Source of the DNA: Mastigocoleus testarum BC008
GTDB taxonomy: Bacteria > Cyanobacteriota > Cyanobacteriia > Cyanobacteriales > Nostocaceae
NCBI RefSeq assembly: GCF_001456025.1
Contig: NZ_LMTZ01000151.1
Location: 65,005 to 129,004 of the forward strand
Direction: 5' to 3'
Length of the DNA: 64,000 bases
Both the position numbers and the translations under genes were made by a program. This document shows, one piece after another, positions 17,354 through 26,962 of this stretch. The stretch's first letter is position 1; the number at the start of each line of letters is the position of its first letter. The notes beneath the pieces are model-generated. The model saw only the letters and a program-made list of their open reading frames with translations, was not told the origin of the DNA and did no database searches.

Positions 17354-18511
17354 TTAAAAAATATCTGCCGGGTCAGCATAACGTAACTTACGTACTGCAA
17401 TTACACCAGAAGTAAAGCACATTAAAATAGTTATTACTAGTACTCCAAAAGCACGAGATAAGGTCATAAAGATAGGTAATAAAGTCGCTGCTCTTGCTTG
17501 TTGATATAGAAATAAAGCCGAAGCAATTCCGGGCAAATAACCTATTAAAGCCAAAATCAGCGCCTCTTGAAGAATTACAGTTAATAGATATTTTTGCGTA
17601 TAACCTATTGCCTTTAAAGTTGCATATTCTGCTAAATGGTCTGCGACTTCAGTATAAAGAATCTGGTAAACAATGACAGTTCCAACAATGAATCCCATCA
17701 CAGTCCCTAAGGAAAAAATAAATCCAATTGCTGTATTAGTTGCCCAATAATTTCGTTCAAAATCAATAAATTCTTGCTTTGTAAATACTCTGATATCATC
17801 CTTTAGATAACCTTTTAAAGTACGTGCGACAAAATTAGAATCTACACCAGGTTTTAATTTAATTAAACCAATTTGAATTAATCCCCGTTGTCGAGAATTG
17901 AATATTCGCAAAAAATTTACATCGCTAGTAATAAGATTTCCATCAGCACCAAAAGAAGCACCTAAAGTAAATAAACCAGCAACCCTAACCAATCTTCTTC
18001 TAACTTCAGCTTTAACAGTTTTTCCCTTCTCAAATTCTCGAGCAATTGGACCATATTCCTGTCTGGAAGTTTTATCGAATAAAACAACATCAGGCTGTTT
18101 CAGATTATTCAAATTAGTTTGATTAATACCCGTCAAATTTAAAATTTTAGATTCGGGATTAAATCCAATCACTAATAAGTTACGTGGAACCCCATTAACA
18201 GGATTTTTCCAGCTGGTGTAGTCTAGATATATTGGATGTACCGATTGAACCTGCTGTAGGTCTAAGGCTTTATATAACCGTCTTTGAGAAAAGCTCTTCA
18301 TTGCTAATAAAGCAGTAGATTGACGGCTAACTAAAACAATATCTCCCTGCAAGCTTTGGTGAAAACGAACATTGCTGTAATACAGTGAATCTCGAAAACC
18401 CAACTGCATAAACATCAAAATATCTGCAAAAGCAATTCCTGCTAATGCGATCGCCAAACGAGTTTTTTCTCGCGTTAACTGTAACCAAGCGAGGGGTATT
18501 TTTTTGAGCAT
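17354..18511 (-). CDS. devC: ABC exporter permease, DevC type
   Basis: The protein is 385 residues from MLKKIPLAWLQLTREKTRLA, matching the usual DevC length. The frame could be extended by 24 codons upstream, but that part is only translated tandem repeat. It has the FtsX/MacB permease layout: one N-terminal membrane helix, a periplasmic domain (residues about 50-255) and three C-terminal helices (IGFIFSLGTVMGFIVGTVIV and two more), with a conserved cytoplasmic LAEYATLKAIGYT segment. It pairs with the DevA ATPase and the DevB adaptor. Confidence 0.9.
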   Translation of the reverse strand: MLKKIPLAWLQLTREKTRLAIALAGIAFADILMFMQLGFRDSLYYSNVRFHQSLQGDIVLVSRQSTALLAMKSFSQRRLYKALDLQQVQSVHPIYLDYTSWKNPVNGVPRNLLVIGFNPESKILNLTGINQTNLNNLKQPDVVLFDKTSRQEYGPIAREFEKGKTVKAEVRRRLVRVAGLFTLGASFGADGNLITSDVNFLRIFNSRQRGLIQIGLIKLKPGVDSNFVARTLKGYLKDDIRVFTKQEFIDFERNYWATNTAIGFIFSLGTVMGFIVGTVIVYQILYTEVADHLAEYATLKAIGYTQKYLLTVILQEALILALIGYLPGIASALFLYQQARAATLLPIFMTLSRAFGVLVITILMCFTSGVIAVRKLRYADPADIF

Positions 18512-18527
18512 TGGGAATGATGAATAA

Positions 18528-18610
18528 GGAGTAAAAAGTAATGAGTAAGAAGTAATGAGTAAGAAGTAATGAGGGATTACCAATTACCAATTACCAATTA
18601 CCAATTACCA
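18528..18610. repeat. Heptamer tandem repeats between devB and devC
   Basis: AGTAATGAGTAAGA units are followed by about five ATTACCA heptamers. The array fills almost the whole devB-devC gap, so any devC ribosome-binding site lies next to or inside it. Confidence 0.9.
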
Positions 18611-18612
18611 AA

Positions 18613-20037
18613 TCAAATAAATATTTCGACAACAACTTTGGAATTGGTTAAACCAGCGACTTTCTTACTGTCATTTTCAGACAAAGCAATTTTCACTTCT
18701 ACAACTCTTGCATCAACATCTGCAGCAGGATCTGTACTCAAAACGTCTCTTTTACCTACTTTTCTTCCTATTTCCGTAACTCTTCCCTGTAGCTGTCCAT
18801 TGAAAGAGCCATTATCACTGCTGATACTTACTTTTTGACCGACACGAACTTTATTAATGCTATCTTCCGGTACTTCCGCAACTGCAGTCATTTGGTCAGT
18901 TTTCCCAACCTCAGCGATACTTTCCGTACCGATACTTTCTCCAGGTCTGGTATTGATTTGCAAAACCTCTCCAGATATTGGCGTTTTAATATAACTCAAT
19001 TTCACACCTGCTTCCGCTCTTCTCATTGCTGCGATCGCATTATTTACCTGTGCTTGAGCAACTTGGATATCAACGGGACTAACATCTCGAATTCGATTGA
19101 GTTTGGCGTTTTCTTCATTAATTTGGTTTTGCAAGCTTGCTATTGTCTTTGCACGAATAGCCTTGGCTTCTGCTAATTGCTCTCGTATTATTGCAACAGT
19201 TTTTGCTTGATTTGCTCTAGCTTGGGCTAATTGTTGTCGCAAACTAGCGATGATTTGAGTGCGATTTGCTCGAGTTTCTGCTAATTGTTGAGTTGCTGTA
19301 ACTGCAGTTAAACGAGTACGTTCAAAGTCTTGTCGGGAAATAGCTCCTTCCCGATATAAATTTTGATATCGTCTCAGTTCGACTTGGGCGTTACGTTGCT
19401 CTGCTAAGATGCGCGCAACGCTAGCTGTCAAAGCGTTACGTTGTCCTTCTAGCTCTACCGCAAGTCTCTCTACTGTTGCTTGTTGAACTAATCTTTCCCC
19501 TTGTAATTCCACTTGCAGCCGAGTCACAGTTGCTTGCTGGGCGTTTCTTTCCGCACCTAATTGGGCTCTTAACCTATTTACAACTGCAATTTGAGCTTCA
19601 ATGTCTCTGGGGGAAACAGTTCTAATACTTGCTAAATTAGCACGGCTTTCTTGCAATTTTGCCCTAGCTTCTGACAATACTGCTTGATTTGTCGAAAGGT
19701 TATCTAAAATTGCGATGGTTTCGCCTTTTTCTATGCTTTGTCCTTCTCGAACTAAAACTCGATCTACTCTAGAAACGGCTTCTAATCCGGAGGAAGGAGC
19801 AGATAATTTAATTACTTTCCCCGTAGGTTCCAAGCGCCCAATTGCATTAACACTAATTGTAGCTGGTGCAGTGGGAGTTACCGATACGCCGGTCATTGTT
19901 CTGAGTTGTTCAACTTTAGCCGTAGCAAGTATTCCTGCAGCGACAACTATGGGTAAAGTTAAAGCAATGACCCACCACAACTTGGATTTTCCTAGAGATT
20001 CCTCATTCTGTCTTGGACTTTCACCCAACCTTGACAT
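18613..20037 (-). CDS. devB: HlyD-family membrane fusion protein, DevB type
   Basis: This 474-residue protein has an N-terminal membrane anchor (WWVIALTLPIVVAAGILATA, about residues 21-40), a first biotinyl-lipoyl half (GRLEPTGKVIKLSAP), and a very long alpha-helical hairpin of repeated heptads (residues about 110-335, for example QQLAETRANRTQIIASLRQQ). The second lipoyl half (SYIKTPISGEVLQI) and a beta-barrel follow. DevB bridges the DevCA transporter to outer-membrane TolC. The stop lies beside a heptamer repeat array. No GTA-N8-TAC NtcA site was found in the upstream bases I read. Confidence 0.9.
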   Translation of the reverse strand: MSRLGESPRQNEESLGKSKLWWVIALTLPIVVAAGILATAKVEQLRTMTGVSVTPTAPATISVNAIGRLEPTGKVIKLSAPSSGLEAVSRVDRVLVREGQSIEKGETIAILDNLSTNQAVLSEARAKLQESRANLASIRTVSPRDIEAQIAVVNRLRAQLGAERNAQQATVTRLQVELQGERLVQQATVERLAVELEGQRNALTASVARILAEQRNAQVELRRYQNLYREGAISRQDFERTRLTAVTATQQLAETRANRTQIIASLRQQLAQARANQAKTVAIIREQLAEAKAIRAKTIASLQNQINEENAKLNRIRDVSPVDIQVAQAQVNNAIAAMRRAEAGVKLSYIKTPISGEVLQINTRPGESIGTESIAEVGKTDQMTAVAEVPEDSINKVRVGQKVSISSDNGSFNGQLQGRVTEIGRKVGKRDVLSTDPAADVDARVVEVKIALSENDSKKVAGLTNSKVVVEIFI

Positions 20038-20865
20038 GGTTATTATCTATGAGTCTGATATGTGTTGATGAAAGCAAAAAAGTTAATTGGAGCCAGCAAA
20101 ATGATTTAGTATGAGTTACAAATTTACTGCTTCAATATCAATTATTTAGTTAAATGAAAATCACATTCATCTAGCTAGATATTTGATGAGTAAATCAAAT
20201 ACATACATAAATAATTTATTACTGATTTATATTTTAATTTGAATGTATTTTTTTCAGATTTCAATGTCATATTGATTAACTAATATCTAAAATTCATCTA
20301 CGTTTATTGACATTAAAATTACATCATCCAAATTAAAATATTAAGCCAGATTACCAACTTAAATTATCAACACTCTCTCACAACCAAAAATCTAATATTG
20401 AGTTGGTTTAATCTAGTCAATTAAACAATAGATTAAAGTATAGACAGCTTCAATATCCAATTCGGTTAGCCGCGAACAAAATTTTAAATATTTACAGGTT
20501 TAGACTTACGAAGCAAGATTAATCCGAACGGCATATATTTAAATATAAAACTACTACTCGGAATTCAGAGCAGTAGTTAAAATATTTAGCTATTTCACTT
20601 CTAGGATTTAGTTTCTAGAAAAATTTTACTATTTTATATCCACAGTGGATTAGTTGTTTGTAGCAAAAAGTTTTGCGATTTTATTCAAGAAAAAGTGAAA
20701 TTAAAACTGAGTGCAGATTAAATTTTTAAATACAATATTCAATTTTCAGAAAATTAGATTACAGGAACATTGTACTGCACTAGTTTTTCGACTTAGGATA
20801 TAAATTTTAAATGTATTTTAAAGCAAATTTTTGTTGTGAACAATTTTCTAAATCAGTAATATTCC
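20038..20865. other. AT-rich intergenic region upstream of devB
   Basis: This is 828 bp without a gene. It contains an imperfect hairpin at about 20549-20580 (AACTACTA...CAGTAGTT). It probably holds the devB promoter and the 3' region of the secreted-protein gene. I could not assign binding sites. Confidence 0.5.
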
Positions 20866-21744
20866 CTAACGGACTGTAATACTCTTGGAATTAACTAATT
20901 TAGGGTATGCGATCTTAACCTCTTGATCTCGAGCCGCAGCTTGAACAACAGACTGTACTACATCTCGACGAACTGAGTTGTATTTTTTAGTAAACCAATA
21001 ACGGAATGCCCCATGTGTGGCATCACCAATAACTTTAGCAGAATAACCACCTATTCTAGAAACACGATCAAAGTAAACATCTTGCAGTTTAATATTAGCT
21101 CCTGTTGAACGCGTTCTCCAGCTTAGATTACGACCGTTTCTTGAAAAAGAGACTTCTATATTTACAGTAGTTTTTATTCTTGCACGACCACTTACACGAG
21201 TACTTCCAAGTTTTACTCCGTGATTATAAGCCCTAACATCTGTTTTATTTCTTAATAAGCCAGAAATTATCGCCTGAAATCGTAATTTATTTCCAGAAAA
21301 ATAAAAGTTTCGTAAATTAACATTCAAATTATCCTCAAAACGAACCCAACCCTTTGACCATAGACCATGATTTACTTTTTTATAAGTAGCTCTCGTTTGT
21401 GGTTCCCAATAACATACTTTTCCTCGAAAGACTTTTTTGCATTTTTTGACTTTAATTACTTTAGCTCCGCTGCGAACGCTAATTTGATTGCCCCAGTTTT
21501 GATTAAAATTAACTTGCTCTGAATCTAATTTTCTTTCTACATAACGCTCGATTGCTCCACTGAGAGCACCTTCTATAATTTGCTCTGGTCTGACACGAGC
21601 AACTAAAGATTGATTTGGAATAGTTTCGATATTTTTTGGAAGTACTTTAGCTTCGACTGGGTTTTTTATGGCTATTTGAGATAATACTGCAGTAGTTGCA
21701 ACCAAACTGAGTGCGGATAATTTTTTAATAATTGGTGCAGACAT
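20866..21744 (-). CDS. Basic secreted protein, function unknown
   Basis: This 292-residue protein has a signal peptide (LSALSLVATTAVLSQIAIKN, with likely cleavage after VEA near residue 32). The mature part is strongly basic and rich in Arg, Lys, Asn and Val, with many alternating hydrophobic strands (for example TTVNIEVSFSRNGRNLSWR). It has a short Cys pair region KVKKCKKVFRGKVCYW. A beta-rich exported or cell-surface protein is the best description. I do not recognise the family. It is flanked by long AT-rich gaps and looks monocistronic. Confidence 0.72.
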   Translation of the reverse strand: MSAPIIKKLSALSLVATTAVLSQIAIKNPVEAKVLPKNIETIPNQSLVARVRPEQIIEGALSGAIERYVERKLDSEQVNFNQNWGNQISVRSGAKVIKVKKCKKVFRGKVCYWEPQTRATYKKVNHGLWSKGWVRFEDNLNVNLRNFYFSGNKLRFQAIISGLLRNKTDVRAYNHGVKLGSTRVSGRARIKTTVNIEVSFSRNGRNLSWRTRSTGANIKLQDVYFDRVSRIGGYSAKVIGDATHGAFRYWFTKKYNSVRRDVVQSVVQAAARDQEVKIAYPKLVNSKSITVR

Positions 21745-21941
21745 ATTTTCTCCGTAAATACTAGATTAAATTTGGCGTTATAGCCCTCTACGGAGAGTTT
21801 TAATTTCTATGCACCTAAAGTAGAAATTTATAGATAAAATGCTTAACTGCTATTTGTGAATAGCAAAGAATTAAGTAAGTTATGTTAAATTGATATTTTT
21901 TTATTTAATAAGATATTTTTTGTTTAGTAAAATCCGCTTAA

Positions 21942-21971
21942 CCCCATCTAATTTAAACATTTGAGATGGGG
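21942..21971 (-). terminator. Hairpin downstream of pcyA
   Basis: CCCCATCT and AGATGGGG form an eight-bp stem 41 bp after the pcyA stop. The tail beyond it on the minus strand (TTAAGCGGATTTTAC) is only moderately T-rich. Confidence 0.5.
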
Positions 21972-22011
21972 AATGCGCGGTAAATTCTATGCTAACCCTC
22001 TTCCCCAACAA

Positions 22012-22761
22012 TTATTTTGGTAGGTCAAATAAAACCGTACTCATATAATGTTCAGCCCAACTAGAACCGAAAGCTTTTTCTAAAACACGTCTGGTTTTAT
22101 CATTTTTTTGCTGCTTAGCGCAGTAATTACGCTGTCCGCTCAGAATTTGAATCATTTTTTCCGGTGGTACGGGGTCGGAATTCACAGCTTGATGACAGTG
22201 AATTTCCAAAAACGACTTAACACGGGAAAGAAACATTGTTTCTTCTTCCCCAGAAGCAGGACGGACAAAAACACAATAATCCGAAAAAATATCTCCCCAT
22301 TCTGGTAAAGCACGTGGCTGAGAAAATTCAACGACAGGTAACATTGAAAGTTCTTTAGAATAGGATGGTGTTAAACTATGTCCTGAATTTACCGGAGATA
22401 GGTCTACTACAGCAGCACTAATTTGACCTCTACCACCAATTAAGTCGCAGCCAAACATTGGTAATTCGTATTCCGGGCGGGGAAACATTACACAATGTAA
22501 AATATCAAGCATATTGCCAACCCTAGCCAGTTCCATGTGCATTTTTCGAAACTGGGGTGCTTGATAGCATTTGTTCTCAATTTTCAGCTTTTCACCTTCC
22601 AATTTACCTTCGACATAACCCAATTCAGCCGGTAAATGGTAAGGAGAAATATCCAGATACTGATGCCAAACAGCTTCGATAGTATCAGCTAATTGACGAA
22701 TCAAGGGATGTTGTTGTTCGCGCAGGGAGGAAGTAGAAGTACTCGACATATCCAATTTCAA
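22012..22761 (-). CDS. pcyA: Phycocyanobilin:ferredoxin oxidoreductase
   Basis: This 249-residue protein reduces biliverdin IXalpha by four electrons from ferredoxin to phycocyanobilin, the chromophore of phycobilisomes and phytochromes. Key residues are conserved: Glu77 in FRKMHME, His89 in LDILHC and Asp106 in MFGCDLIGG, equivalent to Synechocystis Glu76, His88 and Asp105. The C-terminal block NYCAKQQKNDKTRRVLEKAF is also typical. The start at 22761 gives four residues before a second Met that could also serve. The gene appears monocistronic. Confidence 0.97.
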   Translation of the reverse strand: MKLDMSSTSTSSLREQQHPLIRQLADTIEAVWHQYLDISPYHLPAELGYVEGKLEGEKLKIENKCYQAPQFRKMHMELARVGNMLDILHCVMFPRPEYELPMFGCDLIGGRGQISAAVVDLSPVNSGHSLTPSYSKELSMLPVVEFSQPRALPEWGDIFSDYCVFVRPASGEEETMFLSRVKSFLEIHCHQAVNSDPVPPEKMIQILSGQRNYCAKQQKNDKTRRVLEKAFGSSWAEHYMSTVLFDLPK

Positions 22762-23118
22762 TCCCCAAGCGGGATTAGTTTAGTATAAGGTCGCAGCCTA
22801 CTATGAGGCTAAAGAAAAAGTGTGAAAGGACGTTATCTTTGTTAGATACACAAGAAAACGACAACAAGGGAGCGTTAGAGAGATTATCATCTATCATAAA
22901 TCCCAGAACGCACTAATTTTTTCAATTTTTCATTTAACCTTCTTAAACCGAACATCGAACGGTTTATATGCAACTGCTTTTTAACCCCTATGATTGAAAT
23001 TTAGGGGTTATTTACAGCTAATTAATTGGTAATTCTCAACTAATTAGTAATTTTCAACTAACTGGTAATTCTTGATTCATTAATAATTCTTAATGAAGTA
23101 CTGTTAATGATTTATTGT
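22762..23118. other. Intergenic region between pcyA and the ABC ATPase gene
   Basis: There is no gene. The stretch includes the terminator listed at 22982-23010 and loose repeats of TTCTCAACTAATTAGTAATT-like sequence at 23030-23100. Confidence 0.5.
22982..23010 (-). terminator. Hairpin downstream of the ABC ATPase gene
   Basis: TAACCCCTA pairs exactly with TAGGGGTTA around an 11-base loop. On the minus strand it is followed by AAAAAGCAG, so it lacks a clear U-run and the terminator call is provisional. Confidence 0.45.
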
Positions 23119-23793
23119 TTATGTCACGGGTTGAGGTGTTGTGACTCTATTCTGTAACGCCTGAGGATCTACTGCTGTTAACTCACCTTGCTTTAAAGTC
23201 CAGGAAAAATCAGCGATATGTAATAAATCGCCAGCATCGTGGGTTACAACCAATAATGTCCAATGTTTTTTGAGTTTACCCAGTAAGCTTACCAATTGTC
23301 GGCGCATGGACCAATCTAAACCAGCAGTTGGTTCATCTAATAATAATAAATGTGGCTGACGAATTAGTTGCACAGCCAAAGCCAAGCGTCGTTGTTGACC
23401 TCCACTCAACGCATGGGGAGAAGATGATAGTGATAAATGTCCCAACCCCACCTGATTTAATGTTAGTTTAACCCGCTCCAACCCCAACTCCGGATGTCCC
23501 AACCGCAATTCTTCTAAAACTGTTTTTCCACAAAAATGACGTTCGGGAAACTGGAATACTAAGCCAGCCAATTGCTGTAGTTGTTCTGTACTGAGTTCTT
23601 GCTCTCGCCAAAATGAAGAACCTGATGTGGGTTCAGCTAACCCAGAAAGAATTTCTAACAAAGTACTTTTACCAGAACCACTCGGTCCAATAATTAAACC
23701 CAATTTTTGAGGTGGTAAATCCAGGTTAATAGATTTTAAGATTGGTGTCGGAGAAGCAGCGGGATGATAAACTAATTTTCTAAGATGGAGCAT
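23119..23793 (-). CDS. ABC transporter ATP-binding protein (ECF/CbiO-like)
   Basis: This 224-residue ATPase has Walker A GPSGSGKST at 36-44, a Q-loop region LVFQFPERHF, signature LSGGQQRRLALA, Walker B LLLLDEPTAGLDW and the switch VVTHD. The FQFPERHFC segment is characteristic of energy-coupling factor ATPases for vitamin and metal uptake. No permease or substrate-binding gene is adjacent, so partner subunits must be encoded elsewhere. Length is slightly short but complete. Confidence 0.85.
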   Translation of the reverse strand: MLHLRKLVYHPAASPTPILKSINLDLPPQKLGLIIGPSGSGKSTLLEILSGLAEPTSGSSFWREQELSTEQLQQLAGLVFQFPERHFCGKTVLEELRLGHPELGLERVKLTLNQVGLGHLSLSSSPHALSGGQQRRLALAVQLIRQPHLLLLDEPTAGLDWSMRRQLVSLLGKLKKHWTLLVVTHDAGDLLHIADFSWTLKQGELTAVDPQALQNRVTTPQPVT

Positions 23794-24416
23794 TTGTTAA
23801 GATTACCAAAAGTTAGGGATTTACTTATAACTACACTACGGAAAACTCTCGAATCCCGAAAAATTTCATAGCCCATTACCTAAACTAGCACTCTCCATCT
23901 AGTAACGGGAAATATTTACTGGGAAACATCCTAATATTTTCTCAAATTAGTTATTGTTTTCCCTACTACCAAGAATTTTTAATTATGCAGATAAATTTAC
24001 TTAATTAGAAATTATTGATTTTGAATAGGGAACAGGGAACAGAGAACGGCGAACAGACAGGAAAGAATAAAAAAGTTCTAACACAAAAATTTAGTACAGG
24101 TCGGTGGAAATAAAACAACCATTTACAAAGCCTAACAGCTAGATAATAAAATACTCTTGCTGTGCTAACGCCCCACTAGAGGCTAACGCCGACGCCCTTC
24201 GATTAATGACTTCCGCGCTGCGCTGCGCTACTAGTTCTATACTTTGGGGTTCCCAAATCGAGCGATAATTTGGGAACCCCAAATCGAGCGATAAGAGTCA
24301 GACTTAAGAGAAAGTAAAAAATCGCCAACATTCGGGAGAATATTTTTTATCGTCCAGTAATTTGTCATTCAGTAATATATAAGACTTTAGGAACATTAAT
24401 TATCCTGCTGTCAAAA
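23794..24416. repeat. Intergenic region with dispersed repeats and a 16-bp palindrome
   Basis: There are AACAGGGAACAGAGAAC repeats at about 24025-24060 and GC-rich modules at 24165-24235. A perfect 16-bp inverted pair spans 24243-24258 and 24268-24283 around CGAGCGATA. The loop sequence with its flank (AAATCGAGCGATAA) is repeated directly after the palindrome. No gene is seen. Confidence 0.75.
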
Positions 24417-25376
24417 ATGAACAAGAAAAAATTATTTCCACAAGTATTATTTCCACAAGTATTTTTTTCACAAATACTATCATCTGTGAAACCTATTACT
24501 TGCTCCAAAATCGCAATTACAGCCGTAATCGCCAGTAACATTTGGATTAATCCGGCTTTAGGTGCAGACCCATTTCGTACCCAAAAGCCACGTAATATCG
24601 GCAATCAAACAGAAGCTGCATTTAACGCTATTTTCCAAAAAGGGAATTATAAACAAGCCCAAAAGTACGTCAAAGAAGCAATTCGCGACGAACCTGATGA
24701 GCCCCTGGGATACGCAATCAAAGCATCCTTAGCATACACTTCCAATGATGTTCCCACACTAGCAAACTACAGCAAGAAAACCCTGCAAACAGCCAAAAGT
24801 TTGATTGCTAAAGACCCCTTACGCGGTAACATATATGCTGCTGTCGGTCATTTTTTGGAAGGCTCGGTCATCTTACTGCAAGATGGTACAGTGAAAGGCG
24901 CGCCTCAAGCATTGAGAAGATTGCGCCAAGTTTATGGACATTTAGAACGAGCCGAATCAATATCTCCCCGCGACCCAGAATTGAATTTACTTAAGGGATA
25001 TATGGATTTGATGTTGGCTGTAAATTTGCCATTTTCCGATCCGGAACAAGCAATTCAGCGTTTGCGACAGAATGCTGGTCCCCAGTATTTAGTGGATCGG
25101 GGAATCGCCATTGCTTATCGGGATTTGAAAAAATATGATCGCGCATTGGGATATGTAGACCGTGCTTTAAAAGCCACATCAGAAAATCCAGAGTTGTATT
25201 ATCTGAAAGCTCAAATTTTACGGGAGCAAGGTCAGCGTAAAAAGAATCAGGAAATGATGCAAGAAGCAGTAAAGTTCTTCGACCAAGCTTTGGAGAAGAA
25301 AAATCAGCTTCCAGAGCGCATGGTCAAACAAATTGCTCGGGAACGTCGCAGAACAGCGGAAAGACTTGCAAGATGA
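24417..25376 (+). CDS. Exported TPR protein
   Basis: This 319-residue protein has a signal-type hydrophobic stretch (IAITAVIASNIW, then NPALGADP) giving probable cleavage near residue 50. The first 20 residues carry a short repeat, FPQVLFPQVFFSQ, made by a 15-bp tandem duplication. The mature part is built of TPR-like helices: QTEAAFNAIFQKGNYKQAQ, LGYAIKASLAYTSNDV, AERAESISP-type spacing and KYDRALGYVDRALKATSENP. It is likely a periplasmic or thylakoid-lumen scaffold. The C-terminal end is highly basic (ARERRRTAERLAR). Confidence 0.8.
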   Translation: MNKKKLFPQVLFPQVFFSQILSSVKPITCSKIAITAVIASNIWINPALGADPFRTQKPRNIGNQTEAAFNAIFQKGNYKQAQKYVKEAIRDEPDEPLGYAIKASLAYTSNDVPTLANYSKKTLQTAKSLIAKDPLRGNIYAAVGHFLEGSVILLQDGTVKGAPQALRRLRQVYGHLERAESISPRDPELNLLKGYMDLMLAVNLPFSDPEQAIQRLRQNAGPQYLVDRGIAIAYRDLKKYDRALGYVDRALKATSENPELYYLKAQILREQGQRKKNQEMMQEAVKFFDQALEKKNQLPERMVKQIARERRRTAERLAR

Positions 25377-25565
25377 ATTTAAAATTTAATTAAAAACTTA
25401 AAAGTTGAAAACTTAGTGGGTTGGTTGACGGTTGATCGGTTAAACGGTTCTCAGACTAATCAAAAAACAAGATATTTTAGTCCATTAGTTGTGGTTTAAT
25501 GTCTTACACTAATAACCGTTAACTGTTAACTGTCAACTCTTAGCGATCAGGCATAGTAAAAATTA

Positions 25566-26021
25566 ATGCAAGTATATTTCCGCGAAGTTAACCCCTTTGA
25601 TATCTGGATTTGGATCAAGTTCAGTACTGTTCCATCTCGACGCGAAACAGAATTTGTTGAGGAACTGTTTAATTCTTGGTTTTATCTCGGTAAGTTGGGC
25701 GGTTTTAACGCTGAAAATCTCCAGGTACAAGATACGGGATTAGAAATTAGCTACATGAACTATGACCAAGATGGTTATGATAGGAGCCTACTGGCGCTGA
25801 TGCATAATATGGGGGAATTTGAATATCAAGGAGTTTGGGGACGTTGCTGGTTCGATTTGGGAACTTCCGATGCGATCGCCATTGATGTTCTAGTTAACGC
25901 TCTTACCCAACTAGGAAATGAATACGTCACCATTGAAGAAGTATACATTGGCGGTGAAAATTCAGATTGGCCGGTTGAAGATAGCAATACCCGTCCTTCG
26001 TTTATCTACGACAATAATTAA
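25566..26021 (+). CDS. DUF3531 family protein
   Basis: This 151-residue soluble protein begins MQVYFREVNPFDIWIWIKF and contains the family blocks EFVEELFNSWFYLGKLGGFN, DYDRS-like YDQDGYDRSLLALMHNMGEFEY and WGRCWFDLGTSDAIAIDVL. DUF3531 is conserved in cyanobacteria and plastids with no defined biochemical role that I know of. It lies 73 bp upstream of a Nudix gene in the same direction, so they may form a two-gene unit. Confidence 0.85.
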   Translation: MQVYFREVNPFDIWIWIKFSTVPSRRETEFVEELFNSWFYLGKLGGFNAENLQVQDTGLEISYMNYDQDGYDRSLLALMHNMGEFEYQGVWGRCWFDLGTSDAIAIDVLVNALTQLGNEYVTIEEVYIGGENSDWPVEDSNTRPSFIYDNN

Positions 26022-26094
26022 TTTCTACAGTAATTAATTATTTACAGTTGTTGTCGACACAAATAACTACTAATACTCATAATTAGCAATAATA

Positions 26095-26523
26095 ATGCAT
26101 AAAAGTGGTGAAATTCGCGTTCTCGCCTTAGGGTTAATTCGAGATGGCGATCGCATTTTCCTTTCTGAAGGCTACGATCCTGTAAAAGAAGCAACTTTTT
26201 ACCGGGCTATGGGTGGTGGTGTAGAGTTTGGAGAAACTAGTTTGGAAGCCCTAGGAAGAGAGTTTCAAGAGGAAATTCAAGCGGAATTAAAAAATGTTCG
26301 CTATTTGGGTTGTTTAGAAAATATTTTTACTTTTAATGGTAAATCCGGTCACGAAATCGTTCAACTTTACGGATGTGATTTTGTTGACAATAAATTTTAT
26401 CAACAGGAAAAAATTCTATTTAATGAAGGGAAGCGGGCAAAAACAGCTTTGTGGGTAGATATTAATCGTTTCAAGTCGGGAGAATTAAAATTAGTTCCAG
26501 AGCAATTTTTTGATTATTTATAG
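26095..26523 (+). CDS. Nudix hydrolase
   Basis: This 142-residue protein is a single Nudix domain. The Nudix box is GGGVEFGETSLEALGREF followed by QEEIQAEL, matching GX5EX7REUXEEXGU except that the last Gly is Ala. These enzymes hydrolyse nucleoside diphosphates linked to another group using Mg2+ held by the box glutamates. The substrate (oxidised nucleotide, ADP-ribose, NADH or other) cannot be told from the sequence. The gene ends about ten bases before a long heptamer array. Confidence 0.87.
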   Translation: MHKSGEIRVLALGLIRDGDRIFLSEGYDPVKEATFYRAMGGGVEFGETSLEALGREFQEEIQAELKNVRYLGCLENIFTFNGKSGHEIVQLYGCDFVDNKFYQQEKILFNEGKRAKTALWVDINRFKSGELKLVPEQFFDYL

Positions 26524-26531
26524 GGTGTTCG

Positions 26532-26636
26532 AATTGGTAATGGGTAATTGGTAATTGGTAATTGGTAATTGGTAATGGGTAATGGGTAATTGGTAATGGG
26601 TAATTGGTAATGGGTAATTGGTAATTGGTAATTGGC
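26532..26636. repeat. Long GGTAATT/GGTAATG heptamer array
   Basis: About 14 heptamer units mix GGTAATT and GGTAATG. It is the longest such array in the window. The rest of the gap to rsmG (26637-26956) shows no gene. Confidence 0.92.
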
Positions 26637-26962
26637 AACTATTCTTATTTATCCATTATTATTTTTTACACTTCAGTCATGGGAAACTGAATTTTATACT
26701 CTTCTATCTACTTTGAAATTCAGTTTTCAAAATATATTTATATTTCGCACTTTTGAGATAAATATAACCTTTTGATTGTTTTGCAATTGCCCTTTGTCAA
26801 AATAAGGAGATAGTGCACCAATACCATACTCATGATGAGAGTAAGAGCATTAGCACTTCACTTTACACAAACTATTTTTGGATGCCGTCGTTGAATAAGA
26901 ATAGAAAATACTGGCAATATTAATTAACATTTAATCAAAATTTACCAATTATTTATTTGATA

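Noticed and set aside
20038..20865. NtcA-type site GTA-N8-TAC ahead of devB
   Set aside because: The nearest look-alike (GTATGAGTTAC) has a five-base spacer, so it does not fit.
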